Shown here: positions 1 through 7,727 of the stretch, one piece after another
Layout of the letters: each line of letters starts with the position of its first letter
Position numbering within the stretch: the first letter of the stretch is position 1
Source of the DNA: Pseudoflavonifractor phocaeensis
GTDB lineage: Bacteria; Bacillota; Clostridia; Oscillospirales; Oscillospiraceae
Length of the DNA: 64,000 bases
Assembly (NCBI RefSeq): GCF_021531375.1
Contig: NZ_JADYTU010000001.1
Coordinates: 186,001-250,000 of the forward strand
Reading direction: 5' to 3'
Notes under the pieces: model-generated
Database searches by the model: none
Told to the model about the DNA's origin: nothing
The model's input: the letters and a program-made list of their open reading frames with translations, nothing else
Program-made: the position numbers and the translations under genes

Positions 1-1496
1 TAGGCGTCGTTCTTATAGGTCATGACCCACTGGATCTGCTGCATGGTATAATCCCCGGCAAAAATGGGGGAGCTAACCACGCTGGCATAGCCAATGGCGA
101 TTTGCTCCCCGTTTGCCGCCCGCAGGGTATTCATCAGGGAGGACGCGGCGGCGCTGCCGTGGACGCCGAAGTCATTGGAATAAGCGTTTTCCTGGGTGAA
201 CAGCACCTCTTCGGACTCCGGATTTACATAGTTGATAAGTTGGGCGTTGAAATCCTCATAAGCGCCCCGGGCATCATACTCGCCGCGCATCATCTTGTGG
301 GCAACATCCTGAGAAATGGCAAATACCTCGGTGGAAGCCAGGCGCATGTACAGGTGGTTGCTGTCGATGCAGTCCTGCGCATATTGGAGTGCGGGAGAGG
401 GGGAAATACTCACTTCCTTATTATAGGACAGTACGGAAGCGCCGGCGGCAACAGCCTTCTGACCTTCCTCGCTGAAAATCGCCATCAGAACTTCCATAAC
501 GGCATTCTTCTTGGCCTCATCCTTCTCCACACGCCTGGAAACGGCCAGCTGACACATGGGATAGGTGAGTACCCAGTTATCCTGAGAGGTTTCTCCGAAA
601 TACGGAAGAATGACGCTGGTGATGCCTTCCTCCTCCGTAAAGCTCTCGGCCATGGCCGCGGTTGCGCGGATCATCGCGGTCTGCCCGTCAAGATAGGGCT
701 GGGTCACCGGGTGAAAGGCCAGCTCCTCGTCGTCTGGCTGGAAATGAACATCCGTTAGAAATTGCGCATACTTCTCAAAAACCTTCGGCCAGACCTGGTC
801 GTCCAGGCCTACCTGGTTATTTGCGGTTTCACTTTCATACTCCATGCGCCACTTGGTCCCCTCCAGGCTCATCAGCTCCGGGATGGCACAGCCCTGCATG
901 GTCTCCAGACAGGTGTAGTCATACTTCCAGTCGGTCTGGAACCCCTTGATGCCCAGCGCCTCAAAGGCATTGATGGCTGCCAGAAACTCGGCGTAATTGG
1001 TGGGCAGGGGGATGTTATATTGGTCAAACAAATCCTTGTTGGCCATGATGGAATCCACCTCGGCGCACATGGGCAGCCAGCGGATCGCACCACTGTTTTC
1101 ACGGTTGACCTCCAGGTAGCTGCTATAAAAGGTGCCCGCCACCTCGGTCTGGCTCAGATCCATCAGATGCTGGGCCAGTGGGGACGCGTCGTTCAGGGAG
1201 AACCGGCGGCAGGTGATGATGTCCGGCATAGGCTCGCCCCGGGCAAGCAGATCCTTGTAGTATTCCATGGTGTTGTAGCTCTGAACGAAGGTAAACTCAA
1301 TCTCTGGGAACTTTTGTTCCAGCCAGGGAGTTAGCTCCTTGAACATGGACCGGTCCCACATATACATGGAGATGGCGATTTTACCCTCCTTTCCGCCGTT
1401 GTCGGGCTGCTCGGTAGTGTTGCGCCGGCCGGCGCAGCCGCCCAACAGCGTTGCTGACATGGAAACGGCAAACAGCAGACATAAAAGTTTCTTCAT
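1..1496 (-). CDS. ABC-type extracellular solute-binding lipoprotein (3' end outside window)
   Basis: The minus frame is open from an ATG at 1494-1496 to the left edge, giving 498 codons with the C-terminus missing. The N-terminus is a lipoprotein signal peptide (MKKLLCLLFAVSM...LLGGC, acylated Cys about residue 21). The body has the usual look of a carbohydrate-type family 1 solute-binding protein (stretches such as WLEQKFPEIEF, FGETSQDNWVLTYPM). It would bind a sugar or similar ligand outside the membrane. No permease is seen in the window. The gene lies 33 bp downstream of the Hpt gene in the same direction, so binding may feed a phosphorelay rather than, or as well as, transport. The ligand cannot be told from sequence. 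Confidence 0.85.
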   Translation of the reverse strand, partial: MKKLLCLLFAVSMSATLLGGCAGRRNTTEQPDNGGKEGKIAISMYMWDRSMFKELTPWLEQKFPEIEFTFVQSYNTMEYYKDLLARGEPMPDIITCRRFSLNDASPLAQHLMDLSQTEVAGTFYSSYLEVNRENSGAIRWLPMCAEVDSIMANKDLFDQYNIPLPTNYAEFLAAINAFEALGIKGFQTDWKYDYTCLETMQGCAIPELMSLEGTKWRMEYESETANNQVGLDDQVWPKVFEKYAQFLTDVHFQPDDEELAFHPVTQPYLDGQTAMIRATAAMAESFTEEEGITSVILPYFGETSQDNWVLTYPMCQLAVSRRVEKDEAKKNAVMEVLMAIFSEEGQKAVAAGASVLSYNKEVSISPSPALQYAQDCIDSNHLYMRLASTEVFAISQDVAHKMMRGEYDARGAYEDFNAQLINYVNPESEEVLFTQENAYSNDFGVHGSAAASSLMNTLRAANGEQIAIGYASVVSSPIFAGDYTMQQIQWVMTYKNDA

Positions 1497-1529
1497 GTTT
1501 CTTTGTATTCTCCCTCTCAGTGTATTCTC

Positions 1530-1901
1530 TCATCTATGATCGGCGTCTAAATAAGCGCGAATTGCACTTACGGTCAACTGATAATCCTGCTTTACTTCTT
1601 CAAAAAGAGGATTGGCGCCGACTGGGATGACCTCTGCTTCAGACCGGAGCAATTCCGTCAGCTGTGACGCAGAAGAAAACAGCCTGTTCAGACTAAGATT
1701 TCCACTTACGCCCTGGAGTGTATGTGCCGCGCGAAATGCCTTGTCGCGGGTGCCCTCCTCCATGGCAATACACAGCTCCGCAAAACTGCCGTCATCCAGA
1801 AACTTCGTAATGAACCTCTTGACCAGGGTTCCACTTGACAGCCGTTTTTCTGCCTGAGCGAAATCACCGCCCAGTTGCTGGTAACACTCTTGAATCGTCA
1901 T
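1530..1901 (-). CDS. Histidine phosphotransfer (Hpt) domain protein
   Basis: This 123-residue protein consists of one Hpt domain. The phosphoacceptor motif AHTLQGVSGNLSL is present, with His60 as the likely phosphorylated residue in the classic HxLxGxxxxL pattern. Hpt proteins shuttle phosphate between a hybrid sensor kinase receiver domain and a response regulator in the cytoplasm. It is transcribed towards the solute-binding lipoprotein, 33 bp downstream; a hybrid kinase may lie beyond the left edge. Its 5' side faces the segment bounded by inverted repeats at 1967-2212, so its promoter is likely inside or near that segment. The domain call is firm, the partners are unknown. Confidence 0.8.
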   Translation of the reverse strand: MTIQECYQQLGGDFAQAEKRLSSGTLVKRFITKFLDDGSFAELCIAMEEGTRDKAFRAAHTLQGVSGNLSLNRLFSSASQLTELLRSEAEVIPVGANPLFEEVKQDYQLTVSAIRAYLDADHR

Positions 1902-1966
1902 ATCTCATCCTCTTTTTCGCCGTATCTTTTTCCACAAAAAGGGAATCCACTCGCTGTACAACAGAT

Positions 1967-2212
1967 TTTTCGTTCTGTTGTAGTTCGTGTGCGCAAACAT
2001 AATTTGACACGGTAATGATACATAGTTTTCGACCTTTTTCACCGGAAAAACTATAGTTAAATGTGACAGAAAGGCGCGGGAAGATCAACAATTCTCTCCC
2101 GCCTGTTTTTGTATGCTCTTTTTTAAAGAAATGTTCTCTTTTTGAACCGGATCATCACATATGATCGAAAAATTTCCGCTGATTGAGAACCTGAACTACA
2201 ACAGAACGAAAA
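1967..2212. repeat. Probable invertible segment bounded by perfect 20-bp inverted repeats
   Basis: The left arm at 1967-1986 and the right arm at 2193-2212 are exact reverse complements (20 of 20 bases) separated by 206 bp. The right arm ends one base before the stop codon of the adjacent tyrosine recombinase gene. Inside the left arm a recombinase-style core is visible: 8-bp arms ACAACAGA (1958-1965) and TCTGTTGT (1974-1981) around an 8-base spacer; the right site keeps one arm and the spacer but its other arm is degenerate. The segment is AT-rich, with a TTGACA at 2004-2009 pointing right, a TATAGT-like box pointing left near 2052, and inverted repeats at 2022-2029/2047-2054 and 2076-2081/2097-2102. 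This architecture is typical of phase-variable promoters. Inversion itself is an inference. Confidence 0.7.
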
Positions 2213-2225
2213 TTATGTGATGATC
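2150..2225. repeat. Second, shorter inverted repeat overlapping the right switch border
   Basis: GATCATCACATA at 2150-2161 recurs inverted at 2214-2225, a perfect 12-bp match with 52 bp between. The distal copy covers the last codons of the recombinase gene, so the right border of the proposed switch lies between the two copies. It could be a recombinase accessory site or an earlier border; no function is shown. Confidence 0.5.
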
Positions 2226-3064
2226 AGATCCATTCGCTCCATTTGCTTTGCGTGAACTGCGCCACTTTCGGCGGTATAAATACGGGTGGTGCTGACATTG
2301 GAGTGCCCCAGAATATCCGCCAGTCGGCTGAGATCCCGCTCCAGAGAATAGTAGGTGCGGGCAAACAGATGACGCAGATTGTGGGGGAACACCTTGTTGG
2401 AATCGACGCCGGCGCTTTCACAGAGGGCCTTCATATCTCTCCAGATGTTGCTCCGGTTCAAGGGTTTTCCCGTCCGAGTCACGAACACCGCTCCGGCGGT
2501 GATTTTTTGCTTTTTCAGATATTGCTTCAGCAGATGGCGCAGCTTGTTCGGAAGAAACACGGTGCGCCGTTTGCCCTTGTTGGTGATTCCCGCTCTGCCG
2601 CAGCACACGGCTTCCGCAGTGATAAAGCGCAGTTCAGATACCCGGATCCCTGTGGCACAGATGGTCTGGATCACCAGTGACAGCCGTTCATTTCCTTCCT
2701 GTTCCGCAGCCCGGACAAGACGGATATACTCACTGCGGGTCAGCTCCTTTTGTTCGTCCAGAAACAGCGATTTTTGGATTTTCAGCAGCTTGACCCTCAG
2801 CTCCGACCAACCCATATAGCTGAGATATCCGTTGACAGCCGTCAGCATGGAATTGACGGTTGCCGGGGCGTAAGTTTCGGTGAGCTTCTGTTTCCAGCCA
2901 ATCAGTACGAATTTACTCAGGGGTTGCCCGTTCAGATACAGATACAGTTCGGTCAGGTCGTGGGCGTATTTCTGGATGGTAGCGGTGGACCGTTCCTGTT
3001 CTTCCTGATAAACCAGATACTTTTGAATCAATTCCGGTGTTAAAGTATAGGATTTTTTGCGCAT
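2213..3064 (-). CDS. Tyrosine recombinase (XerC/D-like site-specific integrase/invertase)
   Basis: A 283-residue protein with an N-terminal SAM-like core-binding domain (about residues 8-90) and a C-terminal catalytic domain. All catalytic residues are visible: Arg141 in TGIRVSEL, Lys163/165 in TNKGKR, His228 and Arg231 in HNLRH, His254 in LGHSN, and the nucleophile Tyr263 in RIY. The size fits small Firmicute invertases and Xer-type enzymes. It has no excisionase or phage genes next to it. Its 3' end touches the right arm of the 1967-2212 inverted repeat, which suggests that its job is to flip that segment. The family is certain, the invertase role is inferred from position. Confidence 0.9.
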   Translation of the reverse strand: MRKKSYTLTPELIQKYLVYQEEQERSTATIQKYAHDLTELYLYLNGQPLSKFVLIGWKQKLTETYAPATVNSMLTAVNGYLSYMGWSELRVKLLKIQKSLFLDEQKELTRSEYIRLVRAAEQEGNERLSLVIQTICATGIRVSELRFITAEAVCCGRAGITNKGKRRTVFLPNKLRHLLKQYLKKQKITAGAVFVTRTGKPLNRSNIWRDMKALCESAGVDSNKVFPHNLRHLFARTYYSLERDLSRLADILGHSNVSTTRIYTAESGAVHAKQMERMDLIIT

Positions 3065-3222
3065 AGCGGTATCCTCCTTATGGTAATACCGTTATTATAC
3101 CGAAAGAGAAACGGCCTATACGAACAGACGACCCCGGATGTGCGTTGTTAATGTTTGCAGACTTACAAGCGTCAGCGGTGTTCGATACGAATCGAACACC
3201 GCTTTTTCCTGCCAATCAACAT

Positions 3223-3945
3223 TTAGAGTATGGCGGACTTGGAAGAGGTATAGTCTATATATGCCTGCCGCACGGGCTTTACACCGCGCTGCCGAATGGG
3301 GACATAGTCCCCATTGGAAAGAAGAAACTGCTTTTCAATCTGCTTGATGTGGTCCATATTCACCAGAAAACTCTGATGACAGCGCAGGAAGCGACGGTCC
3401 CCAAGTTCTTTTTCTATGGTATTTAAGGTCTTGTAGATGGTGTACGCTCCGCCGGACTCGGTATGAAGAATGCACTTGGAATTGCTGCTCTCGATATACA
3501 GGATCTCATGGTAGACGACCTTTGTCACCGTGGCCCGCTGCCGAATCTGATAGGTACTGGGGGTAATATTCCGTGTGATCCGGTCCATGACCATCTTTAG
3601 CTTCTCATAGTCGAGCGGCTTGAGCAGATACCCGCCGGCATCCACATCGTAGCTTTCAATGGCGAAGTCGGGCGAAGCGGTCAAAAAGACGATCTCCCCC
3701 TGGTAGCCCATGGCACGCAGCTTATGGGCGATCTCGTTGCCCATGGTATCCTCCATATAGATGTCCAAAAAGGCAGCGTCAAAATACGACCCCTCCTCCA
3801 TATCGTAAAGGAAATTCATTCCGTATTCGTATGGTACTAACTCAAAAGAGAATGACCGCTCCGAGGCGTAGCGGTTGAGCAAATGCTCCATGATATCCCG
3901 ATGGATCGCGTTATCTTCGCAGACGGCAATGCGCATTGGTACCAA
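3223..3945 (-). CDS. LytTR-family response regulator (AgrA/LytR type), orphan
   Basis: A 240-residue regulator with an N-terminal receiver domain (acidic pocket CEDN, phosphoacceptor Asp61 in AFLDIYMED, conserved Lys109 in LLKPLD) and a C-terminal LytTR DNA-binding domain (about 130-230, including ILYIESSNSKCILHT and FLRCHQSFLVNMDHI). Such regulators act with GHKL sensor kinases in peptide quorum sensing, bacteriocin or virulence control. No kinase gene is adjacent; a short degenerate frame upstream (about 4025-4150) may be a kinase remnant. The start could be the ATG at 3943-3945 or the in-frame ATG three codons later (MRIAVCEDN). Target genes are unknown. Confidence 0.88.
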   Translation of the reverse strand: MVPMRIAVCEDNAIHRDIMEHLLNRYASERSFSFELVPYEYGMNFLYDMEEGSYFDAAFLDIYMEDTMGNEIAHKLRAMGYQGEIVFLTASPDFAIESYDVDAGGYLLKPLDYEKLKMVMDRITRNITPSTYQIRQRATVTKVVYHEILYIESSNSKCILHTESGGAYTIYKTLNTIEKELGDRRFLRCHQSFLVNMDHIKQIEKQFLLSNGDYVPIRQRGVKPVRQAYIDYTSSKSAIL

Positions 3946-4601
3946 ATTCCCTTCTCAAAAGCAATCATACAGCAGGCTCATTGATGTGCCTAAAAACCGT
4001 GGAACGATGTACAAGACCTTAACCTCAGAGAAAAACGGTGGCTGTCACCACCGATCCTTTTGGAAGTTTCAGAATAAGACCCTGTGCGTCCTGGTTCGAT
4101 ACAATGTCAATATCGAGCTTTCTCCCGTGATTTGATAGACCGGCAGCACGGTTCGGTGGGATGCGGCATTCTGATACCCGGAATCATCTCCGCCGGTAGA
4201 ATGATCCCGATGTTCCGGCAGAAGGCCTTCACCCTTCACAAGCAGCCTGACTGGTCCTTCAGCAGGCTTGCGTTGAATCTCTATTTATATTGTACGCTCG
4301 TTGCACAGAAAATCAATGTGATTCCAGTACAAAATATTGGTTGACCAATGTATAAAAACGTGGATAAATGCATAGTGAGGTAATCAATGCCTCGCACCGG
4401 AAGACAGGAACGCTGACGAATTCATCTTTTTTTTGTAAAAATTCCAGGTAAACAGTCAAACCCATGATTTTCTGTTAGAATGATGACACAGCACAGCGAC
4501 TATATGAGGGGCTATTCAAGCAGTCTAAGCAGCGCTTTCAGGCCGGTCCAAGCGCGCACGCCGGCAAGCTGCATTGAAAAACGACAGATGAGGAGATTAA
4601 A
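3946..4601. other. Intergenic region with no convincing gene
   Basis: I see no complete gene here. On the minus strand one frame (about 4197-4025) ends with KLDIDIVSNQDAQG and ILKLPKGSVVTATVFL before a TGA at 4025-4027, directly upstream of the LytTR regulator. This has the look of a protein C-terminus and might be the decayed end of its former sensor kinase, but it is short and broken by a stop upstream. The right part (4380-4600) is the AT-rich leader of the Spo0A-like gene. Confidence 0.4.
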
Positions 4602-4931
4602 ATGATGGATATGAAGATTCAAAAGCTGCTGCACTCAATTGGATTAACTGCAAACTATGTCGGATACCGGCAAATGACGATCGCGCTGGAGATTGCCGCG
4701 CAGGAGCCGGAGTCCCTGTGCATGGTAACAAAGTGGCTCTACCCCGAAACGGCCCGAAGATGCGGCACCAACTGGAAGGCGGTGGAGCGGAACATCCGGA
4801 CGGCGCTCCGTTGCGCCTGGAAAAACTCCCAGAACACTCTGGAGCAGATGGCCGGCCGTTCATTCGACACCATGCCAAAACCAGCGCAGTTTCTTGCAAT
4901 ATTGGCGCATGGACTTTCCAATGGGCATTGA
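4602..4931 (+). CDS. Stand-alone Spo0A C-terminal effector domain protein
   Basis: A 109-residue protein that matches the DNA-binding domain of Spo0A along its length: an IQKLLHSIGLTANYVGYRQM opening, LYPETARRCGTNWKAVERNIRTALRCAW (recognition-helix region) and a C-terminal helix with FLAILAHGL. There is no receiver domain, so it cannot be switched by the phosphorelay in the usual way. It may compete for or modulate Spo0A boxes, or act as a constitutive regulator. GGAG (4594-) precedes the ATG at normal spacing. It stands alone among accessory regulators, and its targets are not evident. Homology is clear, activity is inferred. Confidence 0.82.
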   Translation: MMDMKIQKLLHSIGLTANYVGYRQMTIALEIAAQEPESLCMVTKWLYPETARRCGTNWKAVERNIRTALRCAWKNSQNTLEQMAGRSFDTMPKPAQFLAILAHGLSNGH

Positions 4932-5341
4932 CTCTTTTCCTGATTGTCACTACTCGAAGCATTGGCGATCCCGCGTTATTCATGGGATCAGGGGCGCCAT
5001 GTTTTGCAATGACCGCTGCCTTCCATATTTTCACGCGGGATATATATGGGAAACAACCCTGTCTTGCCATTCTGGAGAACGGCACTCCGTGTTCGAATGG
5101 ACGGCGCAGCGGTTTGCCGGCTTTGTGATACGGGCACAGGCCTTGGCAGCCTTGCCGGTTTCTTTGCCGCTTGTCAGGAAATATCGTACAACGGAAGCGG
5201 TAGGTTGTCCGACAATCTGCGATTTGTTTGCTTTCCAAAGGGTATACAGATATCAAGCACCCCGGTCAATAATATTTTATTACTATTTGTTGTGTATGTA
5301 GAAGCTTTCCTTGACAATCTTTCCGGATACATTTATTATAT

Positions 5342-5443
5342 ATGCGTTTAGATTTCCAAGAACTGCGCCATGTGCGGATCAGCAAGAGAGATCTATTACA
5401 ACAATTCTACAACAAACGCATGAAGCATGGTGGGATGATATGA
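5342..5443 (+). CDS. Possible micro-ORF, 33 residues
   Basis: The frame runs from ATG 5342 to TGA 5441-5443 and gives a lysine- and arginine-rich peptide (MRLDFQELRHVRISKRDLLQ...). No good ribosome binding site precedes it, which argues against it. Its stop overlaps the start of the next small frame in an ATGA arrangement typical of translational coupling. No family is recognised. Confidence 0.22.
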   Translation: MRLDFQELRHVRISKRDLLQQFYNKRMKHGGMI

Positions 5444-5568
5444 AGCGACATGACATCAAAGCATCTGAAAAAGTTCTTGAAACGTGCTGGAACGGCCTGA
5501 GCTGGAACACTATGGTGCGGTACTGCGATCGCCTCGAACAAAGCCCTGCCATGAAGCCTCTAAGCTGA
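5440..5568 (+). CDS. Possible micro-ORF, 42 residues
   Basis: The frame starts at ATG 5440, preceded by GGTGGGATG as a plausible ribosome binding site, and encodes MKRHDIKASEKVLETCWNG followed by a tryptophan-containing tail. It overlaps the stop of the 33-residue frame by ATGA and ends 9 bp before a perfect terminator hairpin, which suggests a real short transcript. No homology is recognised and the product could be spurious. Confidence 0.3.
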   Translation: MKRHDIKASEKVLETCWNGLSWNTMVRYCDRLEQSPAMKPLS

Positions 5569-5576
5569 CAAGAAAC

Positions 5577-5617
5577 GGCATACCGACGAGGGTTGACCCA
5601 TCGGTATGCCTTTCTGT
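5577..5617 (+). terminator. Rho-independent terminator upstream of the K+ transporter
   Basis: GGCATACCGA at 5577-5586 pairs perfectly with TCGGTATGCC at 5601-5610 (10 bp, 14-base loop), followed by TTTCTGT. It closes the small-ORF or Spo0A-like transcript. Confidence 0.75.
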
Positions 5618-5680
5618 ACGTTGAGGGGATTGTTGAATTTTTTCGAAACGGCCCGAAAGGGGAAGGGAAAGGAGACTGTT

Positions 5681-7042
5681 TTGAAGGCGCCTTTTCTGCT
5701 TGGCGGCGGAAAAAACCTGAATCCCACCCGGCTCATTGCGCTGGGGTTCGGGCTCATTATCCTGCTGGGGACTCTGCTGCTCCATCTGCCGGTCGCGTCC
5801 CGGAGCGGCCAGTGGACCTCCTGGCTGACCTGTCTGTTTACCGCCACCTCTGCTACCTGCGTCACCGGATTGGCCCAGGTGGATACATTTCTGCACTGGT
5901 CTCCGTTGGGGCAGCTGGTGATCCTTGTTCTTATCCAGCTGGGTGGCCTGGGCTTTGTGACCCTGCTCACCCTGATCTCTCTGGCTCTGGGGCGGCGGAT
6001 CGGCCTGTCCCAGCGCCTGATGATGGCCTCCGCCCTGAACCTGTCCAACACCGCCGGCGTGGTGCGGGTGGTGCGGCACGCCCTGATGGGCACCTTTCTG
6101 CTGGAGAGCGGCGGGGCGGTGCTGTTGGCTACCCGGTTCATCCCCCGGTTCGGATGGGGGCGGGGCATCTGGTTCTCTGTGTTTCACAGCGTATCCGCCT
6201 TCTGCAACGGAGGGTTTGATCTGATGGGGGAGCATACCGGCCCCTTCTCCAGTCTGGCGGGTTTTCAGGACGATCCGGTGGTGCTGCTGACCATCATGGA
6301 CCTCATCGTCCTGGGCGGGATCGGCTTCTTTGTTTGGGAGGACTGGCTGGAGCACCGCAGCTGGAAGGGACTATCCCTCTATTCCAAACTGGTCCTGACT
6401 ATCACGGGGGGCTTGATCCTGTTTGGATGGTTCTTTTTCCTGTGGGCGGAGTGGAACAACCCCCAGACCCTGGGTACCATGTCCCCGGGGGAGAAAATCC
6501 TCAACGCCCTGTTCCAATCGGTGACCCTGCGTACCGCCGGCTTTGCCACGTTGGATCAGGGGGCCATGACCGACAGCACGGCGGTCCTGTCCATTCTGTT
6601 CATGCTGGTGGGCGGTTCCTCCGGCTCCACCGCCGGCGGCATCAAGACGGTGACGGCGGGGGTGCTGCTGCTGGCCCTGTGGGAGAGCCTGCGGGGCGAG
6701 GAGCAGGTGGTGCTCCGGGGCCGTACCATTCCCGCGCGGCGGGTGCTGGACGCCATGACGCTGACCCTGGCGGTGGCGTTGCTGTTTCTGGCGGGCTCCA
6801 TGGCCCTGTCTCTGATTGACGGCCTGCCGTTTTTGAACGCCGCTTATGAAGTTGCTTCCGCATTGGGCACCGTGGGCCTGTCTATGGGAGCAACCCCCGG
6901 CCTGAGTCCGGCCAGTTCCCTTTTGATCGTTCTCTTTATGTACCTGGGGCGGGTGGGAATCCTGACCTTCTCCATCGCCTTCCTGACCCGGCGGGCGGAT
7001 AACCGGCTGCGTTACCCCACGGCGGATATTATGATCGGATAA
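5681..7042 (+). CDS. ktrB: Ktr/Trk-type potassium uptake channel subunit
   Basis: A 453-residue membrane protein of the TrkH/KtrB superfamily. Four selectivity-filter P-loops are visible: SATCVTGL, SAFCNGGF, LRTAGFAT and ALGTVGLS. About ten hydrophobic helices fit the four M1-P-M2 repeats. With the cytosolic regulator encoded just downstream it would import K+, probably coupled to Na+. The longest frame starts at ATG 5606, inside the terminator hairpin; a TTG at 5681 preceded by AAAGGAGA (5668-5675) is the better start. Regulation by nucleotide binding to KtrA is expected from the family. Confidence 0.92.
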   Translation: MKAPFLLGGGKNLNPTRLIALGFGLIILLGTLLLHLPVASRSGQWTSWLTCLFTATSATCVTGLAQVDTFLHWSPLGQLVILVLIQLGGLGFVTLLTLISLALGRRIGLSQRLMMASALNLSNTAGVVRVVRHALMGTFLLESGGAVLLATRFIPRFGWGRGIWFSVFHSVSAFCNGGFDLMGEHTGPFSSLAGFQDDPVVLLTIMDLIVLGGIGFFVWEDWLEHRSWKGLSLYSKLVLTITGGLILFGWFFFLWAEWNNPQTLGTMSPGEKILNALFQSVTLRTAGFATLDQGAMTDSTAVLSILFMLVGGSSGSTAGGIKTVTAGVLLLALWESLRGEEQVVLRGRTIPARRVLDAMTLTLAVALLFLAGSMALSLIDGLPFLNAAYEVASALGTVGLSMGATPGLSPASSLLIVLFMYLGRVGILTFSIAFLTRRADNRLRYPTADIMIG

Positions 7043-7076
7043 TCCGGTGGGCCGCCGACTCAAAAGGAGTGTATCT

Positions 7077-7727
7077 ATGAAAAGCTTTCTGGTCATTGGC
7101 TTGGGACGGTTCGGAAGCGCCCTGGCCCAGGAACTGTGCGCCCAGGGCAACGAGGTGATGGCCCTGGATCTCTGGGAGGACCGGGTCCAGGCCGCCGCCG
7201 ACTTGGTGACCCGGGCCGCCGCGGGAGACGCCCGGGACCCGGAGGTCCTCCGGGCGCTGGGCGCCCGAAATTTTGACTGCGCCGTGGTGGCTTTCTCCGC
7301 CGACGTGGGGGACAGTGCCCTCATTACCCTGAACCTGAAGGAACTTGGGGTGGGCAAGGTGGTGAGCAAGGCCAGCAGCGCAGTCCACCGGAAGGTGCTG
7401 GAAAAGATCGGCGCGGACCAGGTGGTCTTTCCCGAGCAGGAAATGGCCCTGCGTCTGGCCCGGAACCTGTCCAACGTGGACATTTTGAACTTTATCGAGC
7501 TGTCCGAGGACTACTCGGTGGTGGAGCGCCGGTGCCCCCGCCAGTGGCTTGACAAGACAATCCGGGATCTGGATATTCGGGCCCTGTATCGTCTGAACGT
7601 GATCGCGGTCCGTCAGGGAGACGGGACCATGCTCATCGCCCCGGGAGGCGAATACCTCCTCCGCGACGGAGATTGTATGGTGGTGCTGGGTACCAATCAG
7701 GATATTGAGAGGGTGGACAAACTGTGA
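7077..7727 (+). CDS. ktrA: Ktr-type potassium uptake regulatory subunit (RCK protein)
   Basis: A 216-residue cytosolic RCK protein. The N-terminal Rossmann domain begins MKSFLVIGLGRFGSALAQEL (GxGxxG nucleotide-binding motif) and has the acidic end of the second strand (MALDL). The C-terminal part (about 135-216) matches RCK_C/TrkA_C. Such proteins form an octameric ring under KtrB and gate it in response to ATP/ADP and often c-di-AMP. ATG 7077 has a proper AAAGGAG; an upstream in-frame start lacks one. It follows ktrB by 34 bp and overlaps the next gene by 4 bp, so the three form an operon. Confidence 0.92.
   Translation: MKSFLVIGLGRFGSALAQELCAQGNEVMALDLWEDRVQAAADLVTRAAAGDARDPEVLRALGARNFDCAVVAFSADVGDSALITLNLKELGVGKVVSKASSAVHRKVLEKIGADQVVFPEQEMALRLARNLSNVDILNFIELSEDYSVVERRCPRQWLDKTIRDLDIRALYRLNVIAVRQGDGTMLIAPGGEYLLRDGDCMVVLGTNQDIERVDKL

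Larger units (their letters stand above)
4932..5576. other. Intergenic region, mostly featureless
   Basis: Long frames here have no recognisable composition, start signals or motifs and I do not call them. The AT-rich right half carries two tiny overlapping frames (5342-5443 and 5440-5568), listed separately, that end just before a strong terminator. Confidence 0.4.

Noticed and set aside
102-1334. Long plus-strand frames opposite the solute-binding protein gene
   Set aside because: They are shadows of the minus-strand gene, which has a signal peptide, lipobox and continuous protein-like sequence.
2213-3064. Prophage or integrative element with this recombinase as integrase
   Set aside because: No phage, conjugation or replication genes and no tRNA or direct-repeat att sites flank it; the adjoining inverted repeats favour an inversion role.
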